From NCBI RefSeq assembly GCF_014656215.1, contig NZ_BNBZ01000010.1:62001-126000 (forward strand): 64,000 nucleotides of DNA, read 5' to 3'. A program made the position numbers and the translations under genes. Within the stretch, counting starts at the first letter, position 1. Each line of letters starts with the position of its first letter. The stretch is from Streptomyces zaomyceticus. GTDB taxonomy: Bacteria; Actinomycetota; Actinomycetes; Streptomycetales; Streptomycetaceae. Below are positions 1 through 8,458 of the stretch, piece after piece. Under the pieces are notes generated by a model. The model did no database searches. It saw only the letters and a program-made list of their open reading frames with translations, and was not told the origin of the DNA.

Positions 1-1063
1 TGAAGACACCCCGCTTCTGGGACGTGGAGAACTTGCCGCCGTAGAACGTCAGCCAGTTGAAGCCCTTGACGACGTCGACCTTCTTCCAGGGCTCGCGCAC
101 GCCGAGCTCGGTGGCCGGGAACATCACCGTGTGGAAGGGGACGTTGTCCTTGGCCATGAACTGCGTGTACCGGACGGTGTCGTCGGCCTCGTACCACCAC
201 GACTTCCAGTCACGGGCCTCACCGTCGGAGGCGGCGTCCGCCCATTCCTTCGTCGCGCCGATGTACTCGATCGGAGCGTCGAACCAGACGTAGAAGACCT
301 TGCCCTCGGCCGCGAGCTCCGGCCAGGTGTCGGCCGGGACGGGCACGCCCCAGTCCAGGTCGCGGGTGATGGCGCGGTCGTTGAGGCCTTCGGTCAGCCA
401 CTTGCGGGCGATGGACGTGGACAGGTGCGGCCAGTCCGCGCTGACGCCGGCGATCCACTCCTCGACCTCGGGCTGGAGCTTGGACTGCAGCAGGAAGAGG
501 TGCTTGGTCTCGCGGACCTCCAGGTCCGTGGAACCGCTGATCGCCGAACGCGGGTCGATCAGGTCGGTCGGGTCGAGGACGCGGGTGCAGTTCTCGCACT
601 GGTCGCCACGGGCCTTGTCGTACCCGCAGTGCGGGCAGGTGCCCTCGACGTACCGGTCCGGAAGGAAGCGCCCGTCGACCGGCGAGTACACCTGCCGGAT
701 CGCACGCTCCTCGATGAAGCCGTTCTCGTTCAGCTTGCGCGCGAAGTGCTGGGTGATCTCGACGTTCTGCTGCGAGGAGCTGCGCCCGAAGTAGTCGAAG
801 GCGAGGTCGAAACCGTCGTACACGGCCTTCTGCGCGTCGTGCGCCTGCGCGCAGAACTCGGCGACGGAGAGACCGGCCTCCTTCGCGGCCAGCTCGGCCG
901 GCGTGCCGTGCTCGTCGGTGGCGCAGATGTAGAGGACGTCGTGACCACGCCGGCGGAGGTACCGGGAGTACACGTCCGCCGGAAGCATCGACCCGACCAT
1001 GTTGCCCAGGTGCTTGATCCCGTTGATGTAGGGAAGCGCGCTGGTTACCAGGTGTCGAGCCAT
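1..1063 (-). CDS. metG: methionyl-tRNA synthetase, C-terminal part beyond window
   Basis: Charges tRNA-Met with methionine in the cytoplasm. The ATG at 1063 opens MARHLVTSALPYINGIKHLG. A class I signature of the HIGH type (HLGN) follows at about residues 18-21, and a cysteine-pair zinc knuckle (CPHCGY, then DQCENC) lies near residues 145-162. The KMSKS-equivalent KFSTS sits right at the left edge, so the anticodon-binding part is outside the window. About 354 codons are visible with no stop. The 348-base stretch upstream shows no T-box or other leader I can recognise. The identification is very secure; only the 3' end is missing. Confidence 0.96.
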   Translation of the reverse strand, partial: MARHLVTSALPYINGIKHLGNMVGSMLPADVYSRYLRRRGHDVLYICATDEHGTPAELAAKEAGLSVAEFCAQAHDAQKAVYDGFDLAFDYFGRSSSQQNVEITQHFARKLNENGFIEERAIRQVYSPVDGRFLPDRYVEGTCPHCGYDKARGDQCENCTRVLDPTDLIDPRSAISGSTDLEVRETKHLFLLQSKLQPEVEEWIAGVSADWPHLSTSIARKWLTEGLNDRAITRDLDWGVPVPADTWPELAAEGKVFYVWFDAPIEYIGATKEWADAASDGEARDWKSWWYEADDTVRYTQFMAKDNVPFHTVMFPATELGVREPWKKVDVVKGFNWLTFYGGKFSTSQKRGVF

Positions 1064-1273
1064 CCTTGGATGCTCCATTTCGTACGTACGGCGCCGGTGG
1101 CACTGCCACGGCGGGCCCAGGTCGGGGAGGCCGCAGCCGACGCGATCGGTCCATCGCACGTCGACATCACTCGTGGTGACGGAACGGGACTGCGAGCCGC
1201 CGTCATCGTATCGAACCGGGGGTGGGGCGGGCCCGTGGGTTTTCCCGCCGCTCCTCGCCGCGCCCCCAGTGCA

Positions 1274-1300
1274 CTCGGCCGCCCGGGACAGGCGGCCGAG
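1274..1300 (-). terminator. hairpin terminator downstream of the DUF3883 gene
   Basis: A perfect 10-bp inverted repeat (CTCGGCCGCC / GGCGGCCGAG, 7-nt loop) lies about 110 bases past the stop of the large ATPase gene and before metG. The rest of the 1064-1411 interval holds no ORF I believe in. A short GTGGC/GCCAC hairpin near 1095-1110 and a TACGAT (-10-like, minus strand, 1205-1210) without a convincing -35 are the only other marks. Confidence 0.55.
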
Positions 1301-1411
1301 CGAGTCCCGGACGGCCGAGGCGGCCCCATCCCAAGGGCACCCCCACGGCGAATCCCACGCCGTGACACCGCCCTCGCGCCCCGGCAGCGAGTCCCGCCGA
1401 CGGCGAGAGTG

Positions 1412-4400
1412 CTACCCCTTCCCGAGAGGGGAGCACTGGTAGCGCAGCCCCCGGCTCACGATTCTGAAGCGGTCGCGGCCTTGCGTGGAGAAGGGATTCG
1501 GCAGCTCGAAGACCCTCCGGTCCTCGGGCGCGAGGGCGGCGGTGATCAGCAGGATGCGGTACCGGCTGCCGCGCGCGTGACGACGCGCCGCGTCCACCTC
1601 CGAAGGACCGAGTTCGAACTCCACCCGGTCGGCGCTCGGTTCACTCAGCGCCTTCACCTCGTAGAGCCGGGTCGTGCCGCGCCAATCGACCTCGAAGTCG
1701 TACCCGAGGCCGTCGGACGCCTCGCGGTCGCCGTTGACGACGGCGGCGTATCCGGAGGTCCAGCGCACGTTCGGGTACCGGCGCTGCAGCCACGCTCGGG
1801 CCGCCACTTCTCCGACAAGACCGATGGCGGATCGCTGATCCTCGTTGGTCTGGTTCATCTTCGCGACGACGATGCGCGACTTCGGCGAACCGGTTCCCGT
1901 GCGTGGCCGGGGCACACCCGCGACGGCGTCGAGGCGCACTCTGCCGCTCTGGACGAGAAAGGATTCACCGACCGAGCGTGCCGCGAGGTCCGCGATGACA
2001 GACAGTTGATCGCGTCCCACCGAGACCTCGTCGTCCCCGATGGTGATCGTGCGGGGCGCGGTGCCGTCGGTGCCACCGGAGCCCCGGGGTCGTCGCGTCG
2101 TGTGGGCCAGATCTTTCGGTGTCAGGCACAGTCGGACGGGATCCGCGGTCTTCGGCATGCCTTCCGGCCAGCCCACCGCCCGCTCCACGGCGTCGAGCAG
2201 TTGGTCCCCGCTCAAGGTCACCAGGTCGCCCAGACCCGACTTTTCGATGTGGTTCCTGCACTCGAGGAGTACGGCACCGCGCCAGCCGGTCGGTAGCTCC
2301 ACGTCACGGCGACGGCACCAGGCTTCCACGAGGGGGATCAGACGCTCCACGAGGTCGTCGACCTCGGACGCATTGTGTTCACGGAGCCGGTCGACGGGCT
2401 GCAGGATCCCCGGCTTCTCCAGGTCGTCGTCGGCACCGTACTCGCGCAGCCACTCCCGCACCCTGCCGCGCATCACCTCCGGAGGCGGGGTGATGAACCG
2501 GGACAGCCAGTCCGGGTCGGGCCGCAGATCGTGAAGACCACGGGCCGCGGTGTAGCGGGAGAAGTCGCCGCCCATGGCGACGACGGCCGCGTAGCGTTCG
2601 CGCAGCCGGTCGAGAAGGACATCGGCGTGGGCGCGCAGGAAGTCACCGAAAGCCTGCTCGTGGACGTCGGGGTAGGAATACGTGGCGTACCCGAGGGTCG
2701 CGAGTGCCGCGTTGAACTCCTCAAAGTCGAGACGCAGTTCGTCGCGGAGCTCGGCGGGCTTCGTCGAGGAGCGGGCGAGAGCCACCAGGTCGGCCGAGGG
2801 GACGGGCAGGTCCGGTGCGTACCGGTCGATGATCGACTGGAGTTCGGCCTCGCTCGCGGCGCGGGCCAGGAGGTGCTCCACTTCCTCGTCCCAAGCAGCG
2901 GCTCTGACGCAGGCCAGCACGGGGCGGAGCAGGCGCACCGCGTCCTGCACGTCACCGGTGAGGTGACGCCTGATCTCGGTGACCTTCCCCTCGGTCGTGT
3001 CCAAAGCCTGCGCGAGGGCGTGGTCGTCGATGTGATCGGGCACGTGGCCATCGAAGTGCCGTGCCAGTTTCACCAGGACGAGTTCGAGCGCATCCTGCAG
3101 CCACGGACGGCCGAGGAGTTGAGCGACGGCCGGTGTCGCTGCCTGGAGCTCGTCCCAGCCCTCATCACTCCTCCAGACCACCACCGTGGGGTGGTGGTCG
3201 TCCGGCAGCGGGAGCGCTCGGGTCGTCGAAGGAGGTTCGGTCGGTGTCCCCGCCACAGCGATCTCCACGTCCTCCGCGTGCACGACTCGGATGGTGCGCA
3301 GACGCTCGAGTGCGGCGCGTACACCGCGCTCGCTGCGGCGTACGAACGCCCCGGACTTCAGTTCCATGGCGAGCGCGACGACGGCGACCAGCCATTCCCT
3401 CCGCTCGACAAGGACGGCCGCCTGTCCGGTGGGGGTGATCGGAGCGCCGTCGCTGTGCCGGACCTGGACATGGGTGGTGGACGTGCGCTCCACCCGGAGC
3501 CCGTTCTCCTCGGCCATACGGGCGATGGCCTCCCCGGACTCCGCCGGGGCGACAAGGACGGGGTGACCGGCCAGCTCGATGAGTGCCTCCTTGAGGGGGT
3601 CCTCCTGGTCGCAGACATAGACGACGACTCCTTCGGCGGGAGCGGAAGGCGTCAGGGTGCCGAGTACGTTGGTGCGGCTGACGGCCAGTCGCACCTCCTC
3701 CCCCGCTGCCCAGGGCCACACTCGTGTCTGCGCGACGTGCGACCAGGCCCGCTCGTAGTGCCGTTTGAAGGAGACGCTGAGGTAGGCGGGTACCTCGCCG
3801 TTGTCGAGCACGTCTCCGAGCTGCCTCACGGCCGCCCCGGCGTGCTGCGGGTCGTCCCATGTGCGCAGTCCCAGTTGGAGAAGGCGAGCGGTGACTCTCT
3901 TGTCACTGAGGAGTCGCCGGGTCGACAGCGGCAGTGCGGGGACGAAGGCGGGGAGTTCACCGTCGGTGCTGAACCATGCCTGACGGGGCGGCACGAAGGA
4001 GGGGCCGTCCGGGTCCTCGACGGGGAGCCAGTCCAGGCCCCGGAGGAAGGAGGCGAGGGGTGTGGGCCAGACGTGTTCGTCCTTGAAGGAGTACGTGGGC
4101 CGGTGCACGGTGAAGGTGAACACCTCGTCGCCCCAGGTCCGCAGACCGTGAATCAGCAGCTCGGCGAACTCGCGCCGTGCCGCCCTGCTCAGTGCGGCGA
4201 CCCCGTCTCCTCCCGCGAGGTGGGCGGGTGGCCGCGTGAACTCGTACGGCGTCCACGGGTGGGCAAACTTGGTCCACCGGGTCCGGACGTCGTCCGTCCA
4301 GACGGCAGCGAGCGGGTCCCCCAGTTCGAAGCGCGGCGCAAGGTCCTTGGGCCCCAGGTCGTTGCCGTAGCCGGGTTTGATCCGGTCGCCCACGGAGGCC

Positions 4401-6640
4401 GGCCGCAGGCCGTCGCACACGCCCAGGGCCATGAGGAACTCGACGAAGGCCGCCCTGTCCCGGACGGGTGCGGGCCAGTCGTCGGGATCGCTGATCCACC
4501 GGTCCCGTTGAGCCGCCAATGCAGGTACCCGGGCCCCGCCCTCTTCGAGGAACCGGTCCAGCCTCCGTGCCCCCTCGGTGCCCCAACCGGGCGAGAAGGA
4601 GCACCGTGCCGCCCTGTCCCAGCCGTCGGTGGCCAGAGGGACCTGGAAGGGGATGAGGGACAGCCGCCCTCTCTGAGCCTGAGTGAGCGTCGGATACTGC
4701 CGGAAGGCGAAAACGAGGGCGTCACGGCTGAGCGCCTCGGAGGGGCGCGTGGAGAGCAGGTCCTTCAGGGCGTCGAAGACCCGGTCCGGCTCGTAGGGGC
4801 GCACGAGTCGATGACGTCGAAGAAAGTCGCGGCTCTGGATGTCCCAAGTGATCGCCGGGTGGGTGAAGGCAATACGACGCCGCAGTGCCTTCAGGTCGCC
4901 CGGGACCTGGTCGGCGGAGTCGCCGCCGGCCGTGTCGGGGTGGAAGAAGACGATCGCGTCCTTCTGTGGCGGCTCGGTCGCGCCGCCGAGGGTGCTTCTC
5001 AGGCGCATGCTCTGATCGAGAATGATGCGGCGCCCTCGCAGTGCCTCCTGGTCCTTCGGGAAGGCGAGCGCGACGTCGCCGTAGAAGTCGCCCCACAGAG
5101 GGCCGGCGGTCGTCTCGTCCTCGCGCGGAAGCGTCGCGGCCACGCGTTCGACCCACTCGGCCGTCAGCTGCGCCGGCGCGCGGAGCGATGTGGGGAGGAC
5201 GGCTCTGCACAGCTTGTCCAGGCGCGTGTGGCGGGCCGGCCCGACGGAGGCCGCGAGCAGCGGGGCTCCGGCCTCGGCGAGCGCGTCGATGGTCAGCACC
5301 CGCCAGGAGCGCTTCCCCTCCGGCCACGCGTAGGAGTCACTGAGGGAGCCCCAGGTCTCCCGACCGTGCAGCGGGACGATCGGTTCGGTGCCGAGGTTTC
5401 CGTCGAGAGCCGTACTGAGCCGCTCCGGCACGTCCCACGTGACCAGGTCGACGACGAGGTCGGCCGCCCGGAGGTGCGGTGTTTCCGAGCGGATTCGCCG
5501 GCTCAGCTCCACCGTGAGAGCGGCGACGTGATCGAGGAGATGGTCGTTGAGGGCCACCGACGTGCTGATGTCGAGCCGCGCGAGCTTGGTGAAGAAGGGG
5601 GCGTGAACATGCCCGGGGAAAGGGGACCGGACTGCGGCGGCCATGGGGAGGAAGGTATACATGCGGCCGTGGGTGAGCTGGGTGTCCAGCCTCAGGGCCA
5701 CCGCCACCCAGGCCTCGGCGTTCCAGTTCTCCCAAGCCGCGTCAATCTGCCGGGCTCGTACGCTGCGGCGGATCGCCTCGCGCAGGGCTTCGGACTCGAG
5801 GGTGCGGCGCGCTAGCAGATAGCGACCGGCGTCGGCGAGGTCGACCTCCGTGACCCAGTCGTTCTCGCGGGCGCCGACCAGTTCCGAGGCACGCTCGGTG
5901 CGCGACAGGACACGGGTGAACGCGTCGGTGGACTCCCCGCGTACCTCCACGAGCAGTGCGGCCACCCGATCGAGGAAGAGCAGGAGCGGCGCCTCCCCGT
6001 TCGCCATGTCGGATATCTGCGCGACGGCGAGTCCCCAGGCGTGCTGATCCCGCAACGGCAGTCGTACGACGGTTGAGAACCCTTCCTCGGCCAACTCCTT
6101 CAGCACGGGATCCGTGACGTCGGCCGGAACGGGCAGCGCGAGGGGAGAGATGTCCTCGATGACTCGGGCGGCGAGTGCCGGGTCTTCCACCAGGGCGAGT
6201 ACGTCGTCGGGTCGCGCGAACCGGAAGCAATAGCCGTCGAAGACCGGAGAGTCCGGCGATGCCTTGGAGTAGATCTCCGGCCAGTCCGTCAGCTGCAGCA
6301 CGCTGCGGAAACCGAGCCCCTTGTTGCCGATACCCTCGCCCGCCGCCTTGCTCGACAGCGCGACCTCGGTGATGGCGCGGAAGTTCCTCGCGCTGAATGC
6401 CGCGCCTTCGTTGGCGACGTAGAGGACGCCGCCCCTTTCCCCGGAGACAGCGAGGACGGAGATTCGTCCCGGGCAGTCGTCGTCGAGCGCGTCGTGCCCG
6501 TTCTGGACGAGTTCGAGTACGGTGCGACCCTCGTACTCCTGGGCGGTGTCCTCGCTGACGGACTTCAGGCTCTCGGCGAACCGCCACTCCTCACCGGCGC
6601 CGTGGTAGATCTCGATCCGCCGTCGGGTCAGTGCGATCAC
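1412..6640 (-). CDS. giant sacsin-like HATPase protein with C-terminal DUF3883 (NOV_C) nuclease-like domain
   Basis: The 1,742-residue product begins with a GHKL/sacsin-type ATP-binding module: the N-box-like LELVQNGHDALDD (residues 42-54), VANEGAAF (75-82), and the glycine-rich GIGNKGLGFRSV (104-115). A long middle region has no motif I recognise. The last ~137 residues look like DUF3883/NOV_C, a PD-(D/E)xK-like fold, with Glu in GEVAA (~1611), Asp in GYDFEV (~1648) and YEVKA (E~1661, K~1663). Related fusions are associated with plant NO VEIN proteins and bacterial defence loci; here it stands alone with no methylase or helicase neighbour. GTG 6640 is the first standard start and has a poor ribosome site; an ATC start at 6685 is discussed in the findings. 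Molecular function is unproven. Confidence 0.8.
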   Translation of the reverse strand: MIALTRRRIEIYHGAGEEWRFAESLKSVSEDTAQEYEGRTVLELVQNGHDALDDDCPGRISVLAVSGERGGVLYVANEGAAFSARNFRAITEVALSSKAAGEGIGNKGLGFRSVLQLTDWPEIYSKASPDSPVFDGYCFRFARPDDVLALVEDPALAARVIEDISPLALPVPADVTDPVLKELAEEGFSTVVRLPLRDQHAWGLAVAQISDMANGEAPLLLFLDRVAALLVEVRGESTDAFTRVLSRTERASELVGARENDWVTEVDLADAGRYLLARRTLESEALREAIRRSVRARQIDAAWENWNAEAWVAVALRLDTQLTHGRMYTFLPMAAAVRSPFPGHVHAPFFTKLARLDISTSVALNDHLLDHVAALTVELSRRIRSETPHLRAADLVVDLVTWDVPERLSTALDGNLGTEPIVPLHGRETWGSLSDSYAWPEGKRSWRVLTIDALAEAGAPLLAASVGPARHTRLDKLCRAVLPTSLRAPAQLTAEWVERVAATLPREDETTAGPLWGDFYGDVALAFPKDQEALRGRRIILDQSMRLRSTLGGATEPPQKDAIVFFHPDTAGGDSADQVPGDLKALRRRIAFTHPAITWDIQSRDFLRRHRLVRPYEPDRVFDALKDLLSTRPSEALSRDALVFAFRQYPTLTQAQRGRLSLIPFQVPLATDGWDRAARCSFSPGWGTEGARRLDRFLEEGGARVPALAAQRDRWISDPDDWPAPVRDRAAFVEFLMALGVCDGLRPASVGDRIKPGYGNDLGPKDLAPRFELGDPLAAVWTDDVRTRWTKFAHPWTPYEFTRPPAHLAGGDGVAALSRAARREFAELLIHGLRTWGDEVFTFTVHRPTYSFKDEHVWPTPLASFLRGLDWLPVEDPDGPSFVPPRQAWFSTDGELPAFVPALPLSTRRLLSDKRVTARLLQLGLRTWDDPQHAGAAVRQLGDVLDNGEVPAYLSVSFKRHYERAWSHVAQTRVWPWAAGEEVRLAVSRTNVLGTLTPSAPAEGVVVYVCDQEDPLKEALIELAGHPVLVAPAESGEAIARMAEENGLRVERTSTTHVQVRHSDGAPITPTGQAAVLVERREWLVAVVALAMELKSGAFVRRSERGVRAALERLRTIRVVHAEDVEIAVAGTPTEPPSTTRALPLPDDHHPTVVVWRSDEGWDELQAATPAVAQLLGRPWLQDALELVLVKLARHFDGHVPDHIDDHALAQALDTTEGKVTEIRRHLTGDVQDAVRLLRPVLACVRAAAWDEEVEHLLARAASEAELQSIIDRYAPDLPVPSADLVALARSSTKPAELRDELRLDFEEFNAALATLGYATYSYPDVHEQAFGDFLRAHADVLLDRLRERYAAVVAMGGDFSRYTAARGLHDLRPDPDWLSRFITPPPEVMRGRVREWLREYGADDDLEKPGILQPVDRLREHNASEVDDLVERLIPLVEAWCRRRDVELPTGWRGAVLLECRNHIEKSGLGDLVTLSGDQLLDAVERAVGWPEGMPKTADPVRLCLTPKDLAHTTRRPRGSGGTDGTAPRTITIGDDEVSVGRDQLSVIADLAARSVGESFLVQSGRVRLDAVAGVPRPRTGTGSPKSRIVVAKMNQTNEDQRSAIGLVGEVAARAWLQRRYPNVRWTSGYAAVVNGDREASDGLGYDFEVDWRGTTRLYEVKALSEPSADRVEFELGPSEVDAARRHARGSRYRILLITAALAPEDRRVFELPNPFSTQGRDRFRIVSRGLRYQCSPLGKG

Positions 6641-6796
6641 GCTGTCCCGGAAGTCGCGGCCGACGGTGTCGCTCGTCGATGTGATGGCTGTTCCCCTCGC
6701 TCCCGCACACTTGATGCGTGTGCCTGCCGGGCACCCGGCCCGGTGGCGCCATCAAACCGGATGGAGGATCACATCATCCCAGGATTTCGCACTTTG

Positions 6797-6813
6797 ACCT
6801 CACATGGTGAGGT
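6797..6813. promoter_or_regulatory. operator-like palindrome upstream of the giant ATPase gene
   Basis: ACCTCAC-ATG-GTGAGGT is a perfect 7-bp inverted repeat with a 3-bp centre. It sits about 110-130 bp upstream of the possible starts of the large ATPase gene and 53 bp past the stop of the C39-type gene, so it could be a repressor site or a weak terminator. No regulator gene adjoins it. Confidence 0.35.
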
Positions 6814-6865
6814 GCGGAAGCACCGCGCACGGAGCAGCGTGGCCTCGGCGCTCGGCCGTTTCGTG

Positions 6866-8275
6866 TCACAGCAGGCCGAGCGATCGCAGTGCGCGGTGCT
6901 GTCTCCGGGCCGGTTCGGTCGGCCAGTAGAGGTAGCAGACTCCACCCGTGCCGCTTCTGACCTTGCCGTTCGCGTCGTAGCGCTTCGTGCGGAGCCAGAT
7001 GTTCTCCCATTCGCGGCGACGGTAGACCCGGCGTACGGCCTCGTTGTCGGGTGACGCGGGGTCGTTGGCGATGATGTCGCCGTCCGCCGTGAAGCCGATG
7101 ACCGTCATGAGGTGGCCCGAGGTGCCGTATCCGGCGCCGGTCAGTTCCTCCTTGAGGAAGGACTGGGACGTTATGGCCGGGATGCCCGCGCGGATCAGGT
7201 CCTCCAGTTCGGTGAGCGAGCTCAGCCGGGTGACCACGGCGTTCATGTCGGGGTAGGTGGCCGCGTAGGCGGCGTTGAAGGGCCAGTTGCCGCAGCCCTC
7301 GTACTGGTGGTCGTAGGTGTGGCGGGCCGCGTGGCAGACCTGGGGGTCCGCGAAGTCCGGGTTCACCCAGGCCAGGTCCTCCGTCGACGGCCGGCGCCCC
7401 CAGTACTCGACGATCATCTGGGAGGAGGTGGGGCTGCACCAGGCCTCGCCGCCGTTGTCGTACTCGGGGTACTGCCCGACGTGGGTGTTCTGCGAGTAGC
7501 GCGGCACGGTCAGTTCGCGGGTGAGGTTCGGCGCCGCGGCCGGGACCGTGAAGCGGTCCGGGATGTCGGAGGCCATCGCGCCGAGGCGCCACACCGTGGG
7601 CGTGAGACCGCTCCCCGGGGTGCGGTGGAGGGTCAGTCGCAGCCGGTACGAGGCCAGCCGCAGGCCGCTCGCCGTGTCGTCGATCGCGAAGGTGTCGGTC
7701 CAGACGGTGCTCTTGCCGTCGGTCTGGTCGTCGACCGAGGTGCGCCTGATGTCGCCGTCGCCCGAGGCCCAGCGACCCAGGACGTACCAGGGGGTGGCGG
7801 TGGCGTCGGTGTACGTGCCGGACAGTTCGACCTGGATCCAGGTGCCGGGCGGCGTGTGGGCGTTCCAGGAGGCGATGACCTCGGTGGCGGGCACGGTCGG
7901 GGTGTGTTCCGGCGAGGTCCAGCTCGCGTACTCCCAGGCGGAGGTCCGCCCGGTGTGCGGGTCGGTGTAGTCGGTGCGGCCGACCGGGGTGGCGAGGACG
8001 AGGCCGGGGCGGTGCCCGGCGACCGCCCTCGTACCGGCCGCGCTGCCGCACCTCCAGTCCGTGTAGGAGGACCAGAAGCGGTTGTCGACGAGTCCGGGCG
8101 CGGGGGCATGGCCCCGTCCGGGGGCGTCGCCGGGGGCCGGGCCGGGGGCGGGGGGCGGGGGGAAGTCGGCGGCGCGGGGAGAGGTGGCGGCCGTGGCGGG
8201 AGTGGCGCCGGCGGCCGTTCCGGCGGCCGCGAGGGCCGCGGCGAGGACGGTTCTGCGCGGGGTGGAGCTGGTCAT
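6866..8275 (-). CDS. secreted C39-type cysteine peptidase-like protein
   Basis: The 469-residue product is probably exported. The N-terminus carries a twin Arg (TPRRTVLAAALAAAG) followed by an alanine-rich core and an ATAA region, which suggests a Tat signal with cleavage near residue 30. A Pro/Gly-rich linker follows, then an all-beta region and a C-terminal papain-like C39 module. The likely catalytic Cys is in EAWCSPTS, the His in GHLMTVIG, and the Asn/Asp in IANDPAS. C39 domains in other settings cleave Gly-Gly leaders; here no ABC transporter domain or peptide substrate is nearby, so the substrate is unknown. ATG 8275 is chosen over upstream in-frame starts because it opens the signal peptide. 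Paired palindromes lie 110-125 bp upstream. Confidence 0.82.
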   Translation of the reverse strand: MTSSTPRRTVLAAALAAAGTAAGATPATAATSPRAADFPPPPAPGPAPGDAPGRGHAPAPGLVDNRFWSSYTDWRCGSAAGTRAVAGHRPGLVLATPVGRTDYTDPHTGRTSAWEYASWTSPEHTPTVPATEVIASWNAHTPPGTWIQVELSGTYTDATATPWYVLGRWASGDGDIRRTSVDDQTDGKSTVWTDTFAIDDTASGLRLASYRLRLTLHRTPGSGLTPTVWRLGAMASDIPDRFTVPAAAPNLTRELTVPRYSQNTHVGQYPEYDNGGEAWCSPTSSQMIVEYWGRRPSTEDLAWVNPDFADPQVCHAARHTYDHQYEGCGNWPFNAAYAATYPDMNAVVTRLSSLTELEDLIRAGIPAITSQSFLKEELTGAGYGTSGHLMTVIGFTADGDIIANDPASPDNEAVRRVYRRREWENIWLRTKRYDANGKVRSGTGGVCYLYWPTEPARRQHRALRSLGLL

Positions 8276-8381
8276 GGGCGGTGACCCCCAGTCGAGAACG
8301 GTGGGCGTACGAACGGGGCTGCGCGGGCCCACTATCGCGGCTCCGGACGGGCGTCCGCCAGCACTTCGCGCCGCGTCGCCG

Positions 8382-8402
8382 GACCAATATTGGTCTCGAC
8401 CA
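8382..8402. promoter_or_regulatory. overlapping palindromes with a DasR-like core
   Basis: GACCAATATTGGTC (8382-8395) is a perfect 14-bp palindrome. It shares its right arm with TGGTCTCGACCA (8391-8402), which differs by one base from the DasR-type core TGGTCTAGACCA. The result is three alternating GGTC/GACC half-sites between the divergent C39-type gene and the kinase gene, about 110 bp from the former and 57 bp from the latter. A GntR/HutC-family regulator is the likely binder. Confidence 0.5.
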
Positions 8403-8419
8403 CTGACGGCGGTACCTCC

Positions 8420-8452
8420 CTGACCTGCGGCGGTCTCCCGCTCCCCTACGCT
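8420..8452 (+). promoter_or_regulatory. possible promoter giving a leaderless kinase mRNA
   Basis: TACGCT (8447-8452) fits the TAnnnT -10 form and ends six bases before ATG 8459, so transcription would begin at or near the start codon. A -35-like CTGACC (8420-8425) is 21 bp upstream, longer than ideal. No Shine-Dalgarno sequence is visible, which agrees with leaderless translation. Confidence 0.4.
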
Positions 8453-8458
8453 GGGCCC

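Noticed and set aside
1064..1411. T-box leader upstream of metG
   Set aside because: No T-box sequence (TGGNACCGCG-like) or specifier stem could be found in the 348 bases.
131..2296. Long open frame (721 codons) opposite metG and the giant ATPase gene
   Set aside because: It is antisense to two real genes, has no recognisable domain and shows the low-complexity Arg/Gly/Val composition of a GC-rich shadow frame.
2375..5815. 1,146-codon plus-strand open frame
   Set aside because: Fully antisense to the giant ATPase gene, with no motif and no ribosome site; a codon-bias artefact.
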